A stretch of DNA of 64,000 nt from the NCBI RefSeq assembly GCF_003003075.1, contig NZ_PVTX01000001.1, positions 186,001-250,000 of the forward strand, read 5' to 3'. The stretch comes from Isoptericola halotolerans (GTDB taxonomy: Bacteria; Actinomycetota; Actinomycetes; Actinomycetales; Cellulomonadaceae). This document shows positions 49,486 through 57,514 of the stretch, one piece after another. Under the pieces are notes generated by a model, which worked only from the letters and a program-made list of their open reading frames with translations, did not search any database and was not told where the DNA came from. The stretch's first letter is position 1, and the number at the start of each line of letters is the position of its first letter. The translations under genes and the position numbers were made by a program.

Positions 49486-50769
49486 GTGAGGCTCAATAGA
49501 GTGTGGGTGCCCATAGGCGTCGTGCTGATCGTTCTTGGCTTGCGCAGGCCGGTGCAGTCCGAAGCGGCTGCAAAGACCCGGAGCTGTGGAGTGTGCGGTG
49601 CCGAAGGCGGGGGCCTTGCAGGAGAACTCCGTCCAGTACTGGACAACGGTTCGAGCTCCGTGCTGTGCGATGTGTGTTTGGCTCGAGACCTGCGTAGGTC
49701 TGACGTATCCGCCGGCTTGATCGTCCGAGCGGTGATGGCCGCATTTCTCGGGGCTCTGGTTGTCGGCCTCGCCGTTCAGCTCGTGGCGCGTCCTGGCCGA
49801 GAGGCGGATCCTCCTTCCCTGGCCAACACCATTCTTGGTGCATTCGCCTTCCTGAGCCTCAAAGGGATCGACGTTGCTGCCGCGATTGGCTTTCTCTCCG
49901 TCGTCGCTGCCATTTCTATCGCTGTTGCAGTCGTCCTGGACCGAAGTTCAGTACGGGCAGCGCAGCTCGCCGCCGCAGTCGAGGACAGGGAGGTCTATGA
50001 CATGCGTGTCGCTCGTGAACTACTTCAAATCGAGAGGTTCGGAGCGTTCCAGTGGCTTGTCGTGCTAGTCCTGGCGGGCATGTGCAGTGGACTGGCGTTC
50101 AACCTCGTGAGAGGAAGCGCAGCAGAGGTGCCAGTCGGAGCTCTCGCCTTGGTGGTCGCGGCCTGGATGTTCGTCGAATGCCTTCGTCTGGAGAGAGTGA
50201 CGCAGGTTGCGCGTTCGGCGCGAGAAAGCATGCGCTCGGGCGAAGTTGCCGTTGCGGCCGGTCGGCAACGAGCAGCCGCAGGGGAATCCCAGCGGGCAGC
50301 GTGGATCTATGCCTTGTCGATTCCGTTGGCGAGCGGGCTGGCTATCGCTGTTGCCACGTGGCCCGAAGCCTCGAATGCTGGAATTGGCTCGGGGCATATG
50401 AATCTAGTCTGGCAGGTGACCGCCGCACTGATTTTCGGGGCAGCAGTGGGAGTAGTAGGCATCCTGGCGACAGCGTCACTGGCCTTGTGCACTCAGTGGC
50501 GAGGGTGGATCTATTGCTTTGTGGGACTCTTGACGTTGTCATGGATCGTTTCGGGCGTCGGCGCGGCCGCACGCGTGGGGGTCGTCACCGGGCCCGAGGA
50601 GGGCCGTTTCGTAGCGGCGGCCGCCGCCTTTGCCGTGCTCTGGGTCGTCGCTGCAATCGGCGCCTGCGGCTCGGGACCGATGCGTGCCCTGGTGCGATTC
50701 GCCCTCCCCTTTGCGCGGCTGCAGAGTCGGTTCGAGAGGGCTATGGAGGGCCGCGGCCGTCCGGCATGA
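49486..50769 (+). CDS. Unrecognised multi-pass membrane protein with N-terminal zinc ribbon, in lower-GC DNA
   Basis: From GTG 49486 (TAGGGT 8 nt upstream) the protein has 427 residues. After a first helix (VWVPIGVVLIVLGL) comes a zinc-ribbon pattern CGVC-x25-CDVC. At least seven further helices follow, e.g. VMAAFLGALVVGLAVQLVA, FQWLVVLVLAGMCSGLAFNL, LVWQVTAALIFGAAVGVVGI and WRGWIYCFVGLLTLSWIVSG. Between helices lies a coiled segment with many Arg/Glu residues. The codons use clearly more A/T than the neighbours, a sign of horizontal transfer. I do not recognise a family. A sensor or transporter role would be a guess. Confidence 0.75.
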   Translation: MRLNRVWVPIGVVLIVLGLRRPVQSEAAAKTRSCGVCGAEGGGLAGELRPVLDNGSSSVLCDVCLARDLRRSDVSAGLIVRAVMAAFLGALVVGLAVQLVARPGREADPPSLANTILGAFAFLSLKGIDVAAAIGFLSVVAAISIAVAVVLDRSSVRAAQLAAAVEDREVYDMRVARELLQIERFGAFQWLVVLVLAGMCSGLAFNLVRGSAAEVPVGALALVVAAWMFVECLRLERVTQVARSARESMRSGEVAVAAGRQRAAAGESQRAAWIYALSIPLASGLAIAVATWPEASNAGIGSGHMNLVWQVTAALIFGAAVGVVGILATASLALCTQWRGWIYCFVGLLTLSWIVSGVGAAARVGVVTGPEEGRFVAAAAAFAVLWVVAAIGACGSGPMRALVRFALPFARLQSRFERAMEGRGRPA

Positions 50770-50919
50770 CGGTCCTAGGCGGAACGCTGACGGAGGAATG
50801 ATGTGCGGGCGGTGGGACATCGTCCCGGCGCCTGCCAGATGTCGCTGTTGGAGGAATCCTCCAAAGGCCGGGGGTGAGCGTTGGCCGCCGCACCGGGAGC
50901 CAGGACCGGGTGCCGACAA

Positions 50920-50952
50920 CCTACGCTTGCGTAGGCTACGAAGGCGTAGGTT
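50920..50952 (+). promoter_or_regulatory. Two tandem palindromic operators upstream of the 2-oxoacid dehydrogenase operon
   Basis: CCTACGC-TT-GCGTAGG (50920-50935) is perfect. It is followed, sharing one base, by GCTACG-AAGG-CGTAGG (50935-50950), matching the first at 12 of 16 positions. TAGGTT (50947-50952) could be the -10. The arrangement suggests a TetR-type repressor binding two adjacent sites about 70-100 bp upstream of the E1alpha start. I see no gene in 50770-51021. Confidence 0.6.
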
Positions 50953-51021
50953 CGGCACCTGCTCGAGACACGGGCACCGGACCTCGACGCGGCGCAGCCG
51001 CCCGTCAGGGAAGGAGACCGT

Positions 51022-52188
51022 GTGAACCCCGACGCCTCTCAGGGCGCGGCAGCCGAGGAGGACCTCGTGCAGCTCGTCGCCCCGGACGGCCGCCGCACCG
51101 ACGGTGAGCAGGCCGCGGCCTACCGCGACCGCGCGGCCCACCTCGGCACCGACGAGCTGCGGGCGATGTACCGCGACATGGTGCTGACCCGACGGTTCGA
51201 CGACGAGTCGACGGCGCTGCAGCGCCAGGGCGAGCTGGGCCTGTACCCGCAGGGTCGTGGCCAGGAGGCCGCCCAGGTCGGCTCCGGGCACGCGCTGCAC
51301 CCGCAGGACTTCGTGTTCCCCTCCTACCGGGAGCACGGCGTGCTGCAGGTCCGCGGCGTCGACCCCGTCGACCGGCTGCGCATCTACCGCGGCACCGAGC
51401 ACGGCGGCTGGGACCCGGCCGACCACAACGTGCACCTCAACACCCTCGTCCTCGGCTCGCAGACCCTGCACGCCACGGGCTACGCGCTCGGCGTGCAGCG
51501 CGACGGGCTGGTCGGCACCGGCGACCCGCAGCGGGACACCGCCGTCGTGACCTACTTCGGCGACGGCGCCTCGAGCCAGGGCGACGTCAACGAGGCGCTC
51601 GTCTTCGCCGCCGTGAACAACGCCCCCGTGGTGTTCTTCTGCCAGAACAACCAGTGGGCCATCTCGGAGCCGACGTCGCGGCAGACGCGTGTGCCGCTGT
51701 ACAAGCGCGGCGAGGGCTTCGGCATCCCCGGCGTGCGCGTGGACGGCAACGACGTCCTGGCCTCGTACGCGGTGATGGCCGAGGCGCTGGAACGCGCCCG
51801 CACCGGCGGCGGGCCCACGTTCGTCGAGGCGTACACGTACCGCATGGGCGCGCACACGACGTCGGACGACCCGACGCGCTACCGCGAGCGCGCCGAGGAG
51901 GAGGAGTGGGCGCTGCGCGACCCGATCGACCGGCTCGCCGCGCTCCTGCGTGCCGAGGACCGGTGGGACGACGCGTGGGCGGCCGACGTCGAGGCGCAGG
52001 CCGACTCGCTCGCCGAGCGACTCCGTGCCGACCTCCGCGCCCTCGAGGACCCGGCGTCGACGTCGATGTTCGAGCACGTCTACGCGACGCCCCACTCCCA
52101 GGTGGAGGCCGAGCGCGCCTGGTTCGAGGCGTACGAGCACGACACCGCCCAGGACGAGCGGGACAGCAGCAGGGAGGCCGCCCGATGA
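51022..52188 (+). CDS. pdhA: 2-oxoacid dehydrogenase E1 alpha (pyruvate or branched-chain type)
   Basis: The 388-residue protein has [20 protein letters not shown] (E1alpha opening), [17 protein letters not shown], then [20 protein letters not shown] and [16 protein letters not shown] (TPP-Mg motif). The phosphorylation-loop region is short, as in bacteria. It decarboxylates a 2-oxoacid with E1beta and passes the acyl group to E2. The start is GTG 51022 with AAGGAG 5 nt upstream. The next ATG overlaps its stop. Pyruvate versus branched-chain specificity cannot be settled by reading. Confidence 0.92.
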   Translation: MNPDASQGAAAEEDLVQLVAPDGRRTDGEQAAAYRDRAAHLGTDELRAMYRDMVLTRRFDDESTALQRQGELGLYPQGRGQEAAQVGSGHALHPQDFVFPSYREHGVLQVRGVDPVDRLRIYRGTEHGGWDPADHNVHLNTLVLGSQTLHATGYALGVQRDGLVGTGDPQRDTAVVTYFGDGASSQGDVNEALVFAAVNNAPVVFFCQNNQWAISEPTSRQTRVPLYKRGEGFGIPGVRVDGNDVLASYAVMAEALERARTGGGPTFVEAYTYRMGAHTTSDDPTRYRERAEEEEWALRDPIDRLAALLRAEDRWDDAWAADVEAQADSLAERLRADLRALEDPASTSMFEHVYATPHSQVEAERAWFEAYEHDTAQDERDSSREAAR

Positions 52189-53195
52189 GCACGCAGACGA
52201 TGACCTTCGCGAAGGCCCTCACGGCCGGGCTGCGCGCCTCGCTGGAGGCGGACGACCACGTGATGATCATGGGCGAGGACGTGGGCCGGCTCGGCGGCGT
52301 CTTCCGCATCACCGACGGCCTGCAGAAGGACTTCGGCGAGCACCGGGTCGTGGACACGCCGCTCGCGGAGTCGGGGATCGTCGGCACGGCGATCGGCCTG
52401 GCGATGCGCGGCTACCGGCCGATCTGCGAGATCCAGTTCGACGGGTTCGTGTTCCCCGCCTACGACCAGATCACCACCCAGCTCGCCAAGCTGCACTACC
52501 GCTCGCGCGGCGCGATCCGGCTGCCCGTGGTCGTCCGGATCCCGTACGGCGGCGGCATCGGTGCCATCGAGCACCACTCCGAGTCGCCCGAGGCGCTGTT
52601 CGCCCACACGCCGGGCCTCCGCGTGGTGTCCCCCGCGACGCCGCAGGACGCGTACGACATGATCCGCGCCGCCGTCGTCTCGCCCGACCCGGTGCTCTTC
52701 TTCGAGCCCAAGGGCCGGTACTGGTCCAAGGGCGAGGTCGACCTGGACAGCCCCGTCGCGACGGCCACGTCCGACGGCGGCACACCGGACCCGCTGGGCC
52801 AGGCCCGGATCGCCCGGGCCGGCACGGACGTGACGCTGGTCGCGTACGGCCCGACCGTCGCCACCGCGCTGTCGGCCGCCGACGCGCTGGCTGCCGAGGG
52901 CACCAGCGCAGAGGTCGTCGACCTGCGGTCGCTGTCGCCGATGGACGTGCCCGCCGTGGTGGACTCGGTGCGCCGGACCGGGCGCTGCGTCGTCGTGCAC
53001 GAGGCCCCGACGTTCTTCGGCGCCGGTGCCGAGCTCGCCGCCCGCGTCACCGAGGAGTGCTTCTACTCCCTCGAGGCGCCCGTGCTGCGGGTCGGCGGGT
53101 TCCACACGCCGTACCCCGTGGCCAAGATCGAGCACGACTACCTGCCGAGCACCGACCGCGTCCTCGACGCCGTCGACCGCGCCCTGGCGCACTGA
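52185..53195 (+). CDS. pdhB: 2-oxoacid dehydrogenase E1 beta
   Basis: The 336-residue protein has [40 protein letters not shown] and [20 protein letters not shown], the E1beta cofactor-binding half. [20 protein letters not shown] is the typical catalytic loop. It forms an alpha2beta2 heterotetramer with the E1alpha encoded just upstream, to which it is coupled by an ATGA overlap. The E2 gene follows after 23 bp. Confidence 0.93.
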   Translation: MSTQTMTFAKALTAGLRASLEADDHVMIMGEDVGRLGGVFRITDGLQKDFGEHRVVDTPLAESGIVGTAIGLAMRGYRPICEIQFDGFVFPAYDQITTQLAKLHYRSRGAIRLPVVVRIPYGGGIGAIEHHSESPEALFAHTPGLRVVSPATPQDAYDMIRAAVVSPDPVLFFEPKGRYWSKGEVDLDSPVATATSDGGTPDPLGQARIARAGTDVTLVAYGPTVATALSAADALAAEGTSAEVVDLRSLSPMDVPAVVDSVRRTGRCVVVHEAPTFFGAGAELAARVTEECFYSLEAPVLRVGGFHTPYPVAKIEHDYLPSTDRVLDAVDRALAH

Positions 53196-53218
53196 CCGGC
53201 CCGCGAACGAGGAGACCG

Positions 53219-54697
53219 ATGAGCACCCAGCGCTTCCCCCTCCCGGACGTCGGCGAGGGACTGACCGAGGCGGAGATCGTCGAGTGGAAGGTCGCCGTCG
53301 GCGACACCGTCGCGGTCAACGACGTCATCGTCGAGATCGAGACCGCCAAGTCCCTGGTCGAGCTGCCGTCGCCGTTCGCCGGGACGGTCGTGGCCCTGCT
53401 CGCCGAGGAGGGCACCACTGTCGACGTCGGCACCCCGATCATCGAGGTCGGCTCCGCGGACGCCTCCGCGTCCGAGCCCGCACCGTCCGGTGCGCCGGCC
53501 TCGCCGGGTGACTCGTCCGGCGGATCGACGAACGGCGAAGGTTCCGGGTCGGTGCTCGTGGGCTACGGGACGGGCGACGCCGCTGCCGGGTCGCGCCGCC
53601 GCCGTCGGCGCGCCGAGGAACCGGCAGCACCGGCTACCGCCGCCTCGAAGCCGGCCCCTGCACCGGCCCCTGCACCGGCCCCGTCGTCGGCCCCGGAGCG
53701 GACGCCGGGTATCGCCAAGCCGATGATGAGCGTCCCCGCCGCCGTCGACGGCGCCGGTGCCGCGTCGTCGGGCACGACGCCGGCCGGCCGGATCCGGGTG
53801 CTCGCCAAGCCGCCCGTGCGCAAGCTCGCCAAGGACCTGGGCGTCGACCTGGCCTCCGTGCAGCCGACCGGCCCCGGCGGGATCGTCACGCGCGAGGACG
53901 TCGTGGCCCGCGCGGACGCCGCCGAGCCGCGGACGCTCGCGACCTACCCGGACGACGACCAGCCGTGGCTCGCCTCGGGGTCCGTCACGAACGACGGCCG
54001 CCAGACGCGCGTGCCGGTCAAGTCGGTACGCAAGCGCACCGCCGAGGTGATGGTGGCCAGCGCGTTCACCGCCCCGCACGTCACCGTGTTCCGGACGGTC
54101 GACGTCACCCGGACCATGAAGCTCGTCGAGAAGCTCAAGGCCGACCGGGACTTCGCCGACGTGCGGGTGACCCCGCTGCTGATCGCCGCCAAGGCGGCGC
54201 TGCTGGCGATCAAGCGCCACCCCGAGATCAACGCGAGCTGGGACGACGAGGCCCGCGAGATCGTCTACAAGCACTACGTGAACCTGGGGATCGCGGCGGC
54301 GACCCCCCGCGGGCTCGTGGTGCCCAACGTCAAGGACGCGCACCGCCACGAGCTGCTGCCGCTCGCCCGTGCGCTTGCCGAGCTGACGGCGACGGCCCGG
54401 GCGGGGCGCACCAGCCCGGCCGACATGTCCGACGGCACCTTCACGATCACCAACGTGGGGGTCTTCGGCATCGACACCGGCACGCCGATCCTCAACCCCG
54501 GCGAGGCCGGCATCCTGGCCTTCGGCGCCATCCGGCAGCAGCCCTGGGTGCACAAGGGCAAGGTCAAGCCGCGCTGGGTCACCCAGCTCGCGCTGAGCTT
54601 CGACCACCGGCTGGTCGACGGCGAGCTCGGCTCGCGCTTCCTGTCCGACGTCGCGCGCGTGCTGGAGGACCCGGCCCACGGGCTCGTCTGGGGCTGA
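53219..54697 (+). CDS. pdhC: Dihydrolipoamide acyltransferase, E2 core of the 2-oxoacid dehydrogenase complex
   Basis: The 492-residue protein has one lipoyl domain ([20 protein letters not shown], with lipoyl-lysine K44 in [10 protein letters not shown]). A long Ala/Pro linker with a block of arginines ([11 protein letters not shown]) follows, then a peripheral-subunit-binding domain ([18 protein letters not shown]). The catalytic domain ends with FDHRLVDG, carrying the active-site histidine. It transfers acyl groups from lipoate to CoA. No E3 (lipoamide dehydrogenase) gene is nearby, so a distant one must serve. Confidence 0.94.
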   Translation: MSTQRFPLPDVGEGLTEAEIVEWKVAVGDTVAVNDVIVEIETAKSLVELPSPFAGTVVALLAEEGTTVDVGTPIIEVGSADASASEPAPSGAPASPGDSSGGSTNGEGSGSVLVGYGTGDAAAGSRRRRRRAEEPAAPATAASKPAPAPAPAPAPSSAPERTPGIAKPMMSVPAAVDGAGAASSGTTPAGRIRVLAKPPVRKLAKDLGVDLASVQPTGPGGIVTREDVVARADAAEPRTLATYPDDDQPWLASGSVTNDGRQTRVPVKSVRKRTAEVMVASAFTAPHVTVFRTVDVTRTMKLVEKLKADRDFADVRVTPLLIAAKAALLAIKRHPEINASWDDEAREIVYKHYVNLGIAAATPRGLVVPNVKDAHRHELLPLARALAELTATARAGRTSPADMSDGTFTITNVGVFGIDTGTPILNPGEAGILAFGAIRQQPWVHKGKVKPRWVTQLALSFDHRLVDGELGSRFLSDVARVLEDPAHGLVWG

Positions 54698-54722
54698 CCG
54701 CCCCGCCGTCCACCACCCCTGC

Positions 54723-54788
54723 GTGCCGAACGTCGTGGTCCGGACCGCTGTGGCGCGCCAAAGCGGTCCGGACCACGACGTTCGGCAC
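54723..54788. repeat. 66-bp near-perfect palindrome between the E2 and sugar-binding-protein genes
   Basis: Arms of 27 bp (54723-54749 and 54762-54788) are perfectly complementary. The 12-base centre (G-TGGCGCGCCA-A) is itself palindromic apart from one G/A pair, so the whole 66 bp is a palindrome with one mismatch. It begins 25 bp after the E2 stop. It could act as a terminator, but the length and the symmetric centre suggest a cruciform-forming element or a repeated intergenic unit. Confidence 0.85.
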
Positions 54789-54806
54789 GGTGACGGTGAC
54801 GGTGAC
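54789..54806. repeat. Three tandem copies of GGTGAC
   Basis: Immediately after the palindrome, GGTGAC is repeated three times (54789-54806). The rest of the spacer up to the sugar-binding-protein gene shows only its ribosome-binding site (AAGGAGG near 54902). A stretch GTGCACGTTTTTGTCC follows the repeats and would give a U-tract to any hairpin transcript. Confidence 0.75.
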
Positions 54807-54913
54807 GGGGGCGTGCACGTTTTTGTCCGCTCGTCCTCCGGCGCTCCCTCGGGCTGCCAGCATCGGGGCCAGGACGCCGTCGACCGACGGCACACGTGCG
54901 CAAGGAGGCACAC

Positions 54914-56206
54914 ATGGTGACCATGACTGGTCGACGGGTGCGCGGGGGCACCGCCGTCCTCGCCGCGAGCGCGCTGGCGCTCACCGGCTGTGCGGGCGGG
55001 GCCGACGGAGACGCCGGCGACGACGGCGCGGCGACGATCACGTTCGCGTGGTGGGGTGACGCGACCCGCGCCGACCGGTACGAGGAGGCGATCGACCTCT
55101 TCGAGGAGCAGAATCCCGGGGTGACGATCCAGACGTCGTACGCCGGCTGGGGTGACTACTGGACGGCACGCAACACCGAAGCGGCCGGCGGCGCTCTGCC
55201 GGACGTCTTCCAGATGGACGTCGCCTACCTGCGGCAGTACGGCGCGACGGGACAGATCCAGCCGCTCGACCAGTACGTGGGCGAGCAGATCGACATCTCC
55301 TCGTTCCCGGAGTCGGTGATGCCGGCGACGAAGATCGACGACCAGATCTACGGCATCCCCACGCAGACGACGATCCTCGGGACCTTCTTCAACAACGACC
55401 TGCTGGACCAGGTGGGTGTGGACGTGCCGTCGGGTGACCTCACCTGGGACGAGTACGACGCGTTCCTGGGCGAGGTCGGCGCGGCGGGTGCCGACGCCGA
55501 CCCCCGGATCGAAGGGTCGGTCCAGTACGTGCAGATCTGGTCCGTCTTCGAGATCTGGCTGCTGCAGCAGGGCAAGTCGCTGTACGCCGAGGACGGTGGG
55601 TTCGGCTTCACCGAGGCGGACCTGGCGGCCTGGTGGGGCCGGGCGGCGCCACTGTTCGCGAACGGCGGGTTCATGGACCCGGGCAGGGCCGAGCAGATCG
55701 AGAGCGACCCGCTGAGCGCGCAGTACACCGCCAGCGAGATCAGCTTCTACAACTTTCTGGTGCGCTTCACCGAGGGCACCGGCGGCGACGAGTTCTCGAT
55801 GACGGGCGTCCCCGCCGACGACCCGGCGAACCGGGGCGTCTACCTCAAGCCCGGTCTGCAGCTGTCGATGTCGGCCCAGACCGAGCACCCGGAGGTCACG
55901 GCGGAGTTCATCGACTTCCTCACGAACGACCCGGCCGTCGAGGAGATCTTCGAGATGTCCCGCGGTGTGCCTATCTCGGCCGGCGCGCGCGAGGGGATCC
56001 AGGCGGAGGGCCTCGACCAGGAGATCCTGGCGTACTGGGAGTCGGTCGAGGCCACGGCGATCGACGCCCCCGCGCCGCCGCCCCAAGGTGCGGGTGCCGT
56101 CGAGGCGGAGTTCACCCGCATCGCTCAAGACATCGGCTTCGGTGCCCTGTCCGTCGAGGACGGTGTCGAGCAGTTCTTCCTCGCCGGCACCGACCTGCTG
56201 GGATAG
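54914..56206 (+). CDS. Sugar-type extracellular solute-binding lipoprotein (orphan)
   Basis: The 430-residue protein has a lipoprotein signal peptide with lipobox LTGC (Cys26). ITFAWWGDATRADRYEEAID, EQNPGVTIQTSYAGWGDYW and GALPDVFQMDVAYLRQYGA are typical of family-1 carbohydrate-binding proteins (CUT1 uptake). AAGGAGG precedes the ATG. No permease or ATPase genes follow; instead a hairpin terminator and an opposing regulator. It presumably delivers oligosaccharides released by the nearby enzymes to a CUT1 permease encoded elsewhere. Confidence 0.92.
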   Translation: MVTMTGRRVRGGTAVLAASALALTGCAGGADGDAGDDGAATITFAWWGDATRADRYEEAIDLFEEQNPGVTIQTSYAGWGDYWTARNTEAAGGALPDVFQMDVAYLRQYGATGQIQPLDQYVGEQIDISSFPESVMPATKIDDQIYGIPTQTTILGTFFNNDLLDQVGVDVPSGDLTWDEYDAFLGEVGAAGADADPRIEGSVQYVQIWSVFEIWLLQQGKSLYAEDGGFGFTEADLAAWWGRAAPLFANGGFMDPGRAEQIESDPLSAQYTASEISFYNFLVRFTEGTGGDEFSMTGVPADDPANRGVYLKPGLQLSMSAQTEHPEVTAEFIDFLTNDPAVEEIFEMSRGVPISAGAREGIQAEGLDQEILAYWESVEATAIDAPAPPPQGAGAVEAEFTRIAQDIGFGALSVEDGVEQFFLAGTDLLG

Positions 56207-56221
56207 GGCGACCCACGAGAC

Positions 56222-56262
56222 GTGGCCGCCGGCACGGGCCCTGATCCCGTGCCGGCGGCCAC
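56222..56262. terminator. Perfect 17-bp hairpin after the sugar-binding protein gene
   Basis: GTGGCCGCCGGCACGGG (56222-56238) pairs fully with 56246-56262 around a 7-nt loop. It lies 15 bp after the stop and 38 bp before the convergent regulator's stop, so it may terminate both transcripts. Confidence 0.88.
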
Positions 56263-56300
56263 TGCGCTGCCGGCTGCGCGTCGAGATGCCGAGGTGCCGC

Positions 56301-57371
56301 TCAGACCGCGGCGACGGCCCCGCACGACTCCCGGACGGTGAGCCGGGGGAGCAGCTCGACGTGCCGCGGGGGCCGCCGGTCGCCGCCGTCCTCGGTGAGC
56401 CGGTCGACGAGGAGCCGCAGCGCCTCGCGACCGAGCTCGCGTCGGGGCGGGGTGACGGTGGTGAGCGGCACCGCCGCGAGCTCGGCGTTCTCGTCGTCGT
56501 AAGCGACGACGGCGAAGTCGTCCGGCACTGTGACCCCCCGGTCGAGCGCGACCTCGAGCAGGCGGGCCGCATGGTCGTCGGTGTGCACGAACGCGGCGCG
56601 CGTCCCTGTCGCGAGGCAGTCGTCCAGGAACGACTCGAGCTCGGCACGCAGCCTCGCGGGGTCGTCGTCGCCCTTGGACAACGAGACGTCCGGCCCGGCG
56701 ACCAGGCCGAGGCGCTCGACGGCGGTCGTGAAGCCGTCCCGCACGTGGCGTGCGGTCGGCGTGCGGTCGTAGACGGCGACGGCTACCTGCCGGTGACCGA
56801 GCCCGTGCAGGTGCTCGACGGCCACCACGGCACCGTGGGCGTGGTCCGTCCGTACGAGGTCGAGCTCGCTGAGGCTCGTGGTGCCGTCGATCCGCCGTTC
56901 GACGAGCACGACGGGTACGGGGATCGATCGCAGCCAGGCGGCGAGCTCCTCCGAGGTCCGCCCACGAGTGGTGGGGGCGACGGCCAGCGCCGTGGCACCG
57001 AGAGAGAGCAGGCGGTCGACCTGGGTGGCCTCCACCTCGGGGCGGTAGTGGGAGACACCGAGGACGAGGCGGACGCGGAGCGCGGGAGCGAGGGCCTCCA
57101 TACCGCGCACGACGTCGGGGAAGTGAGCGGTGGTGCTCGGCACGACCAGCCCGACGAGAGCTCGCGCCGCCTGCGGCCCACGGTTCGCGCTGAGCGCGAT
57201 CGCGCCGCCGTGCACCCGCGCGAGCCGGCCCGCGCGGTCGAGCTCGATGATGTCGCGGCGGACGGTCACCTCGGAGACGCCCAGGTGGGTCGCGGCCTCG
57301 CCGGAGCGGACGCTGCCGCGCAGCGCGATCTCACGCAGCAGGTACTCGTGCCGTGCGCGGGGCAGGTGCAT
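56301..57371 (-). CDS. DeoR-type DNA-binding domain fused to a LacI-type sugar-sensing domain
   Basis: The 356-residue protein begins MHLPRARHEYLLREIALRGS; VRSGEAATHLGVSEVTVRRD and LARVHGGAIAL are the DeoR winged helix and its hinge. Residues 65-350 are a periplasmic-binding-protein-like domain of the LacI type: LVVPSTTAHFPDVVRGMEAL, VLVERRIDGTTSLSEL and VHTDDHAARLLEVALDRGV. Such hybrids regulate carbohydrate genes in actinobacteria. It is divergent from the DUF2264 gene. A GATCGAAAAT element in the spacer resembles one before the lyase gene. Confidence 0.92.
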   Translation of the reverse strand: MHLPRARHEYLLREIALRGSVRSGEAATHLGVSEVTVRRDIIELDRAGRLARVHGGAIALSANRGPQAARALVGLVVPSTTAHFPDVVRGMEALAPALRVRLVLGVSHYRPEVEATQVDRLLSLGATALAVAPTTRGRTSEELAAWLRSIPVPVVLVERRIDGTTSLSELDLVRTDHAHGAVVAVEHLHGLGHRQVAVAVYDRTPTARHVRDGFTTAVERLGLVAGPDVSLSKGDDDPARLRAELESFLDDCLATGTRAAFVHTDDHAARLLEVALDRGVTVPDDFAVVAYDDENAELAAVPLTTVTPPRRELGREALRLLVDRLTEDGGDRRPPRHVELLPRLTVRESCGAVAAV

Positions 57372-57458
57372 GGATCTCCCGTCTCCGTCGACGTCGGTCG
57401 CGCGCCGTGGTCTCGTGGCGGTCCGGACCCCAGGACTGTAGCGCGGACGGTGGGCGGC

Positions 57459-57470
57459 TGATCGAAAATG
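57459..57470. promoter_or_regulatory. Candidate operator of the DeoR/LacI-hybrid regulator
   Basis: TGATCGAAAATG lies in the divergent spacer between the regulator and the DUF2264 gene. It resembles the complement of TTTTGATCGTTTG before the lyase gene at 60579-60591 (shared GATC(G/A)AAA). DeoR-family proteins often bind GATC(A)AAA-type repeats. Tentative. Confidence 0.35.
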
Positions 57471-57514
57471 TCCGAGCGGACGACATCGGCTCCGCACGCA
57501 CGCAGGATGCCGAC

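Noticed and set aside
50801-51020. ATG preceded by GGAGGA encoding MMCGRW..., reminiscent of the SRAP start MCGR
   Set aside because: Nothing after the first residues resembles SRAP and the downstream codons are low-complexity; a chance match or at most an unrecognisable remnant.
54789-54806. GGTGAC repeats as regulator-binding iterons
   Set aside because: Only three units in a GC-rich context; slippage is sufficient to explain them.
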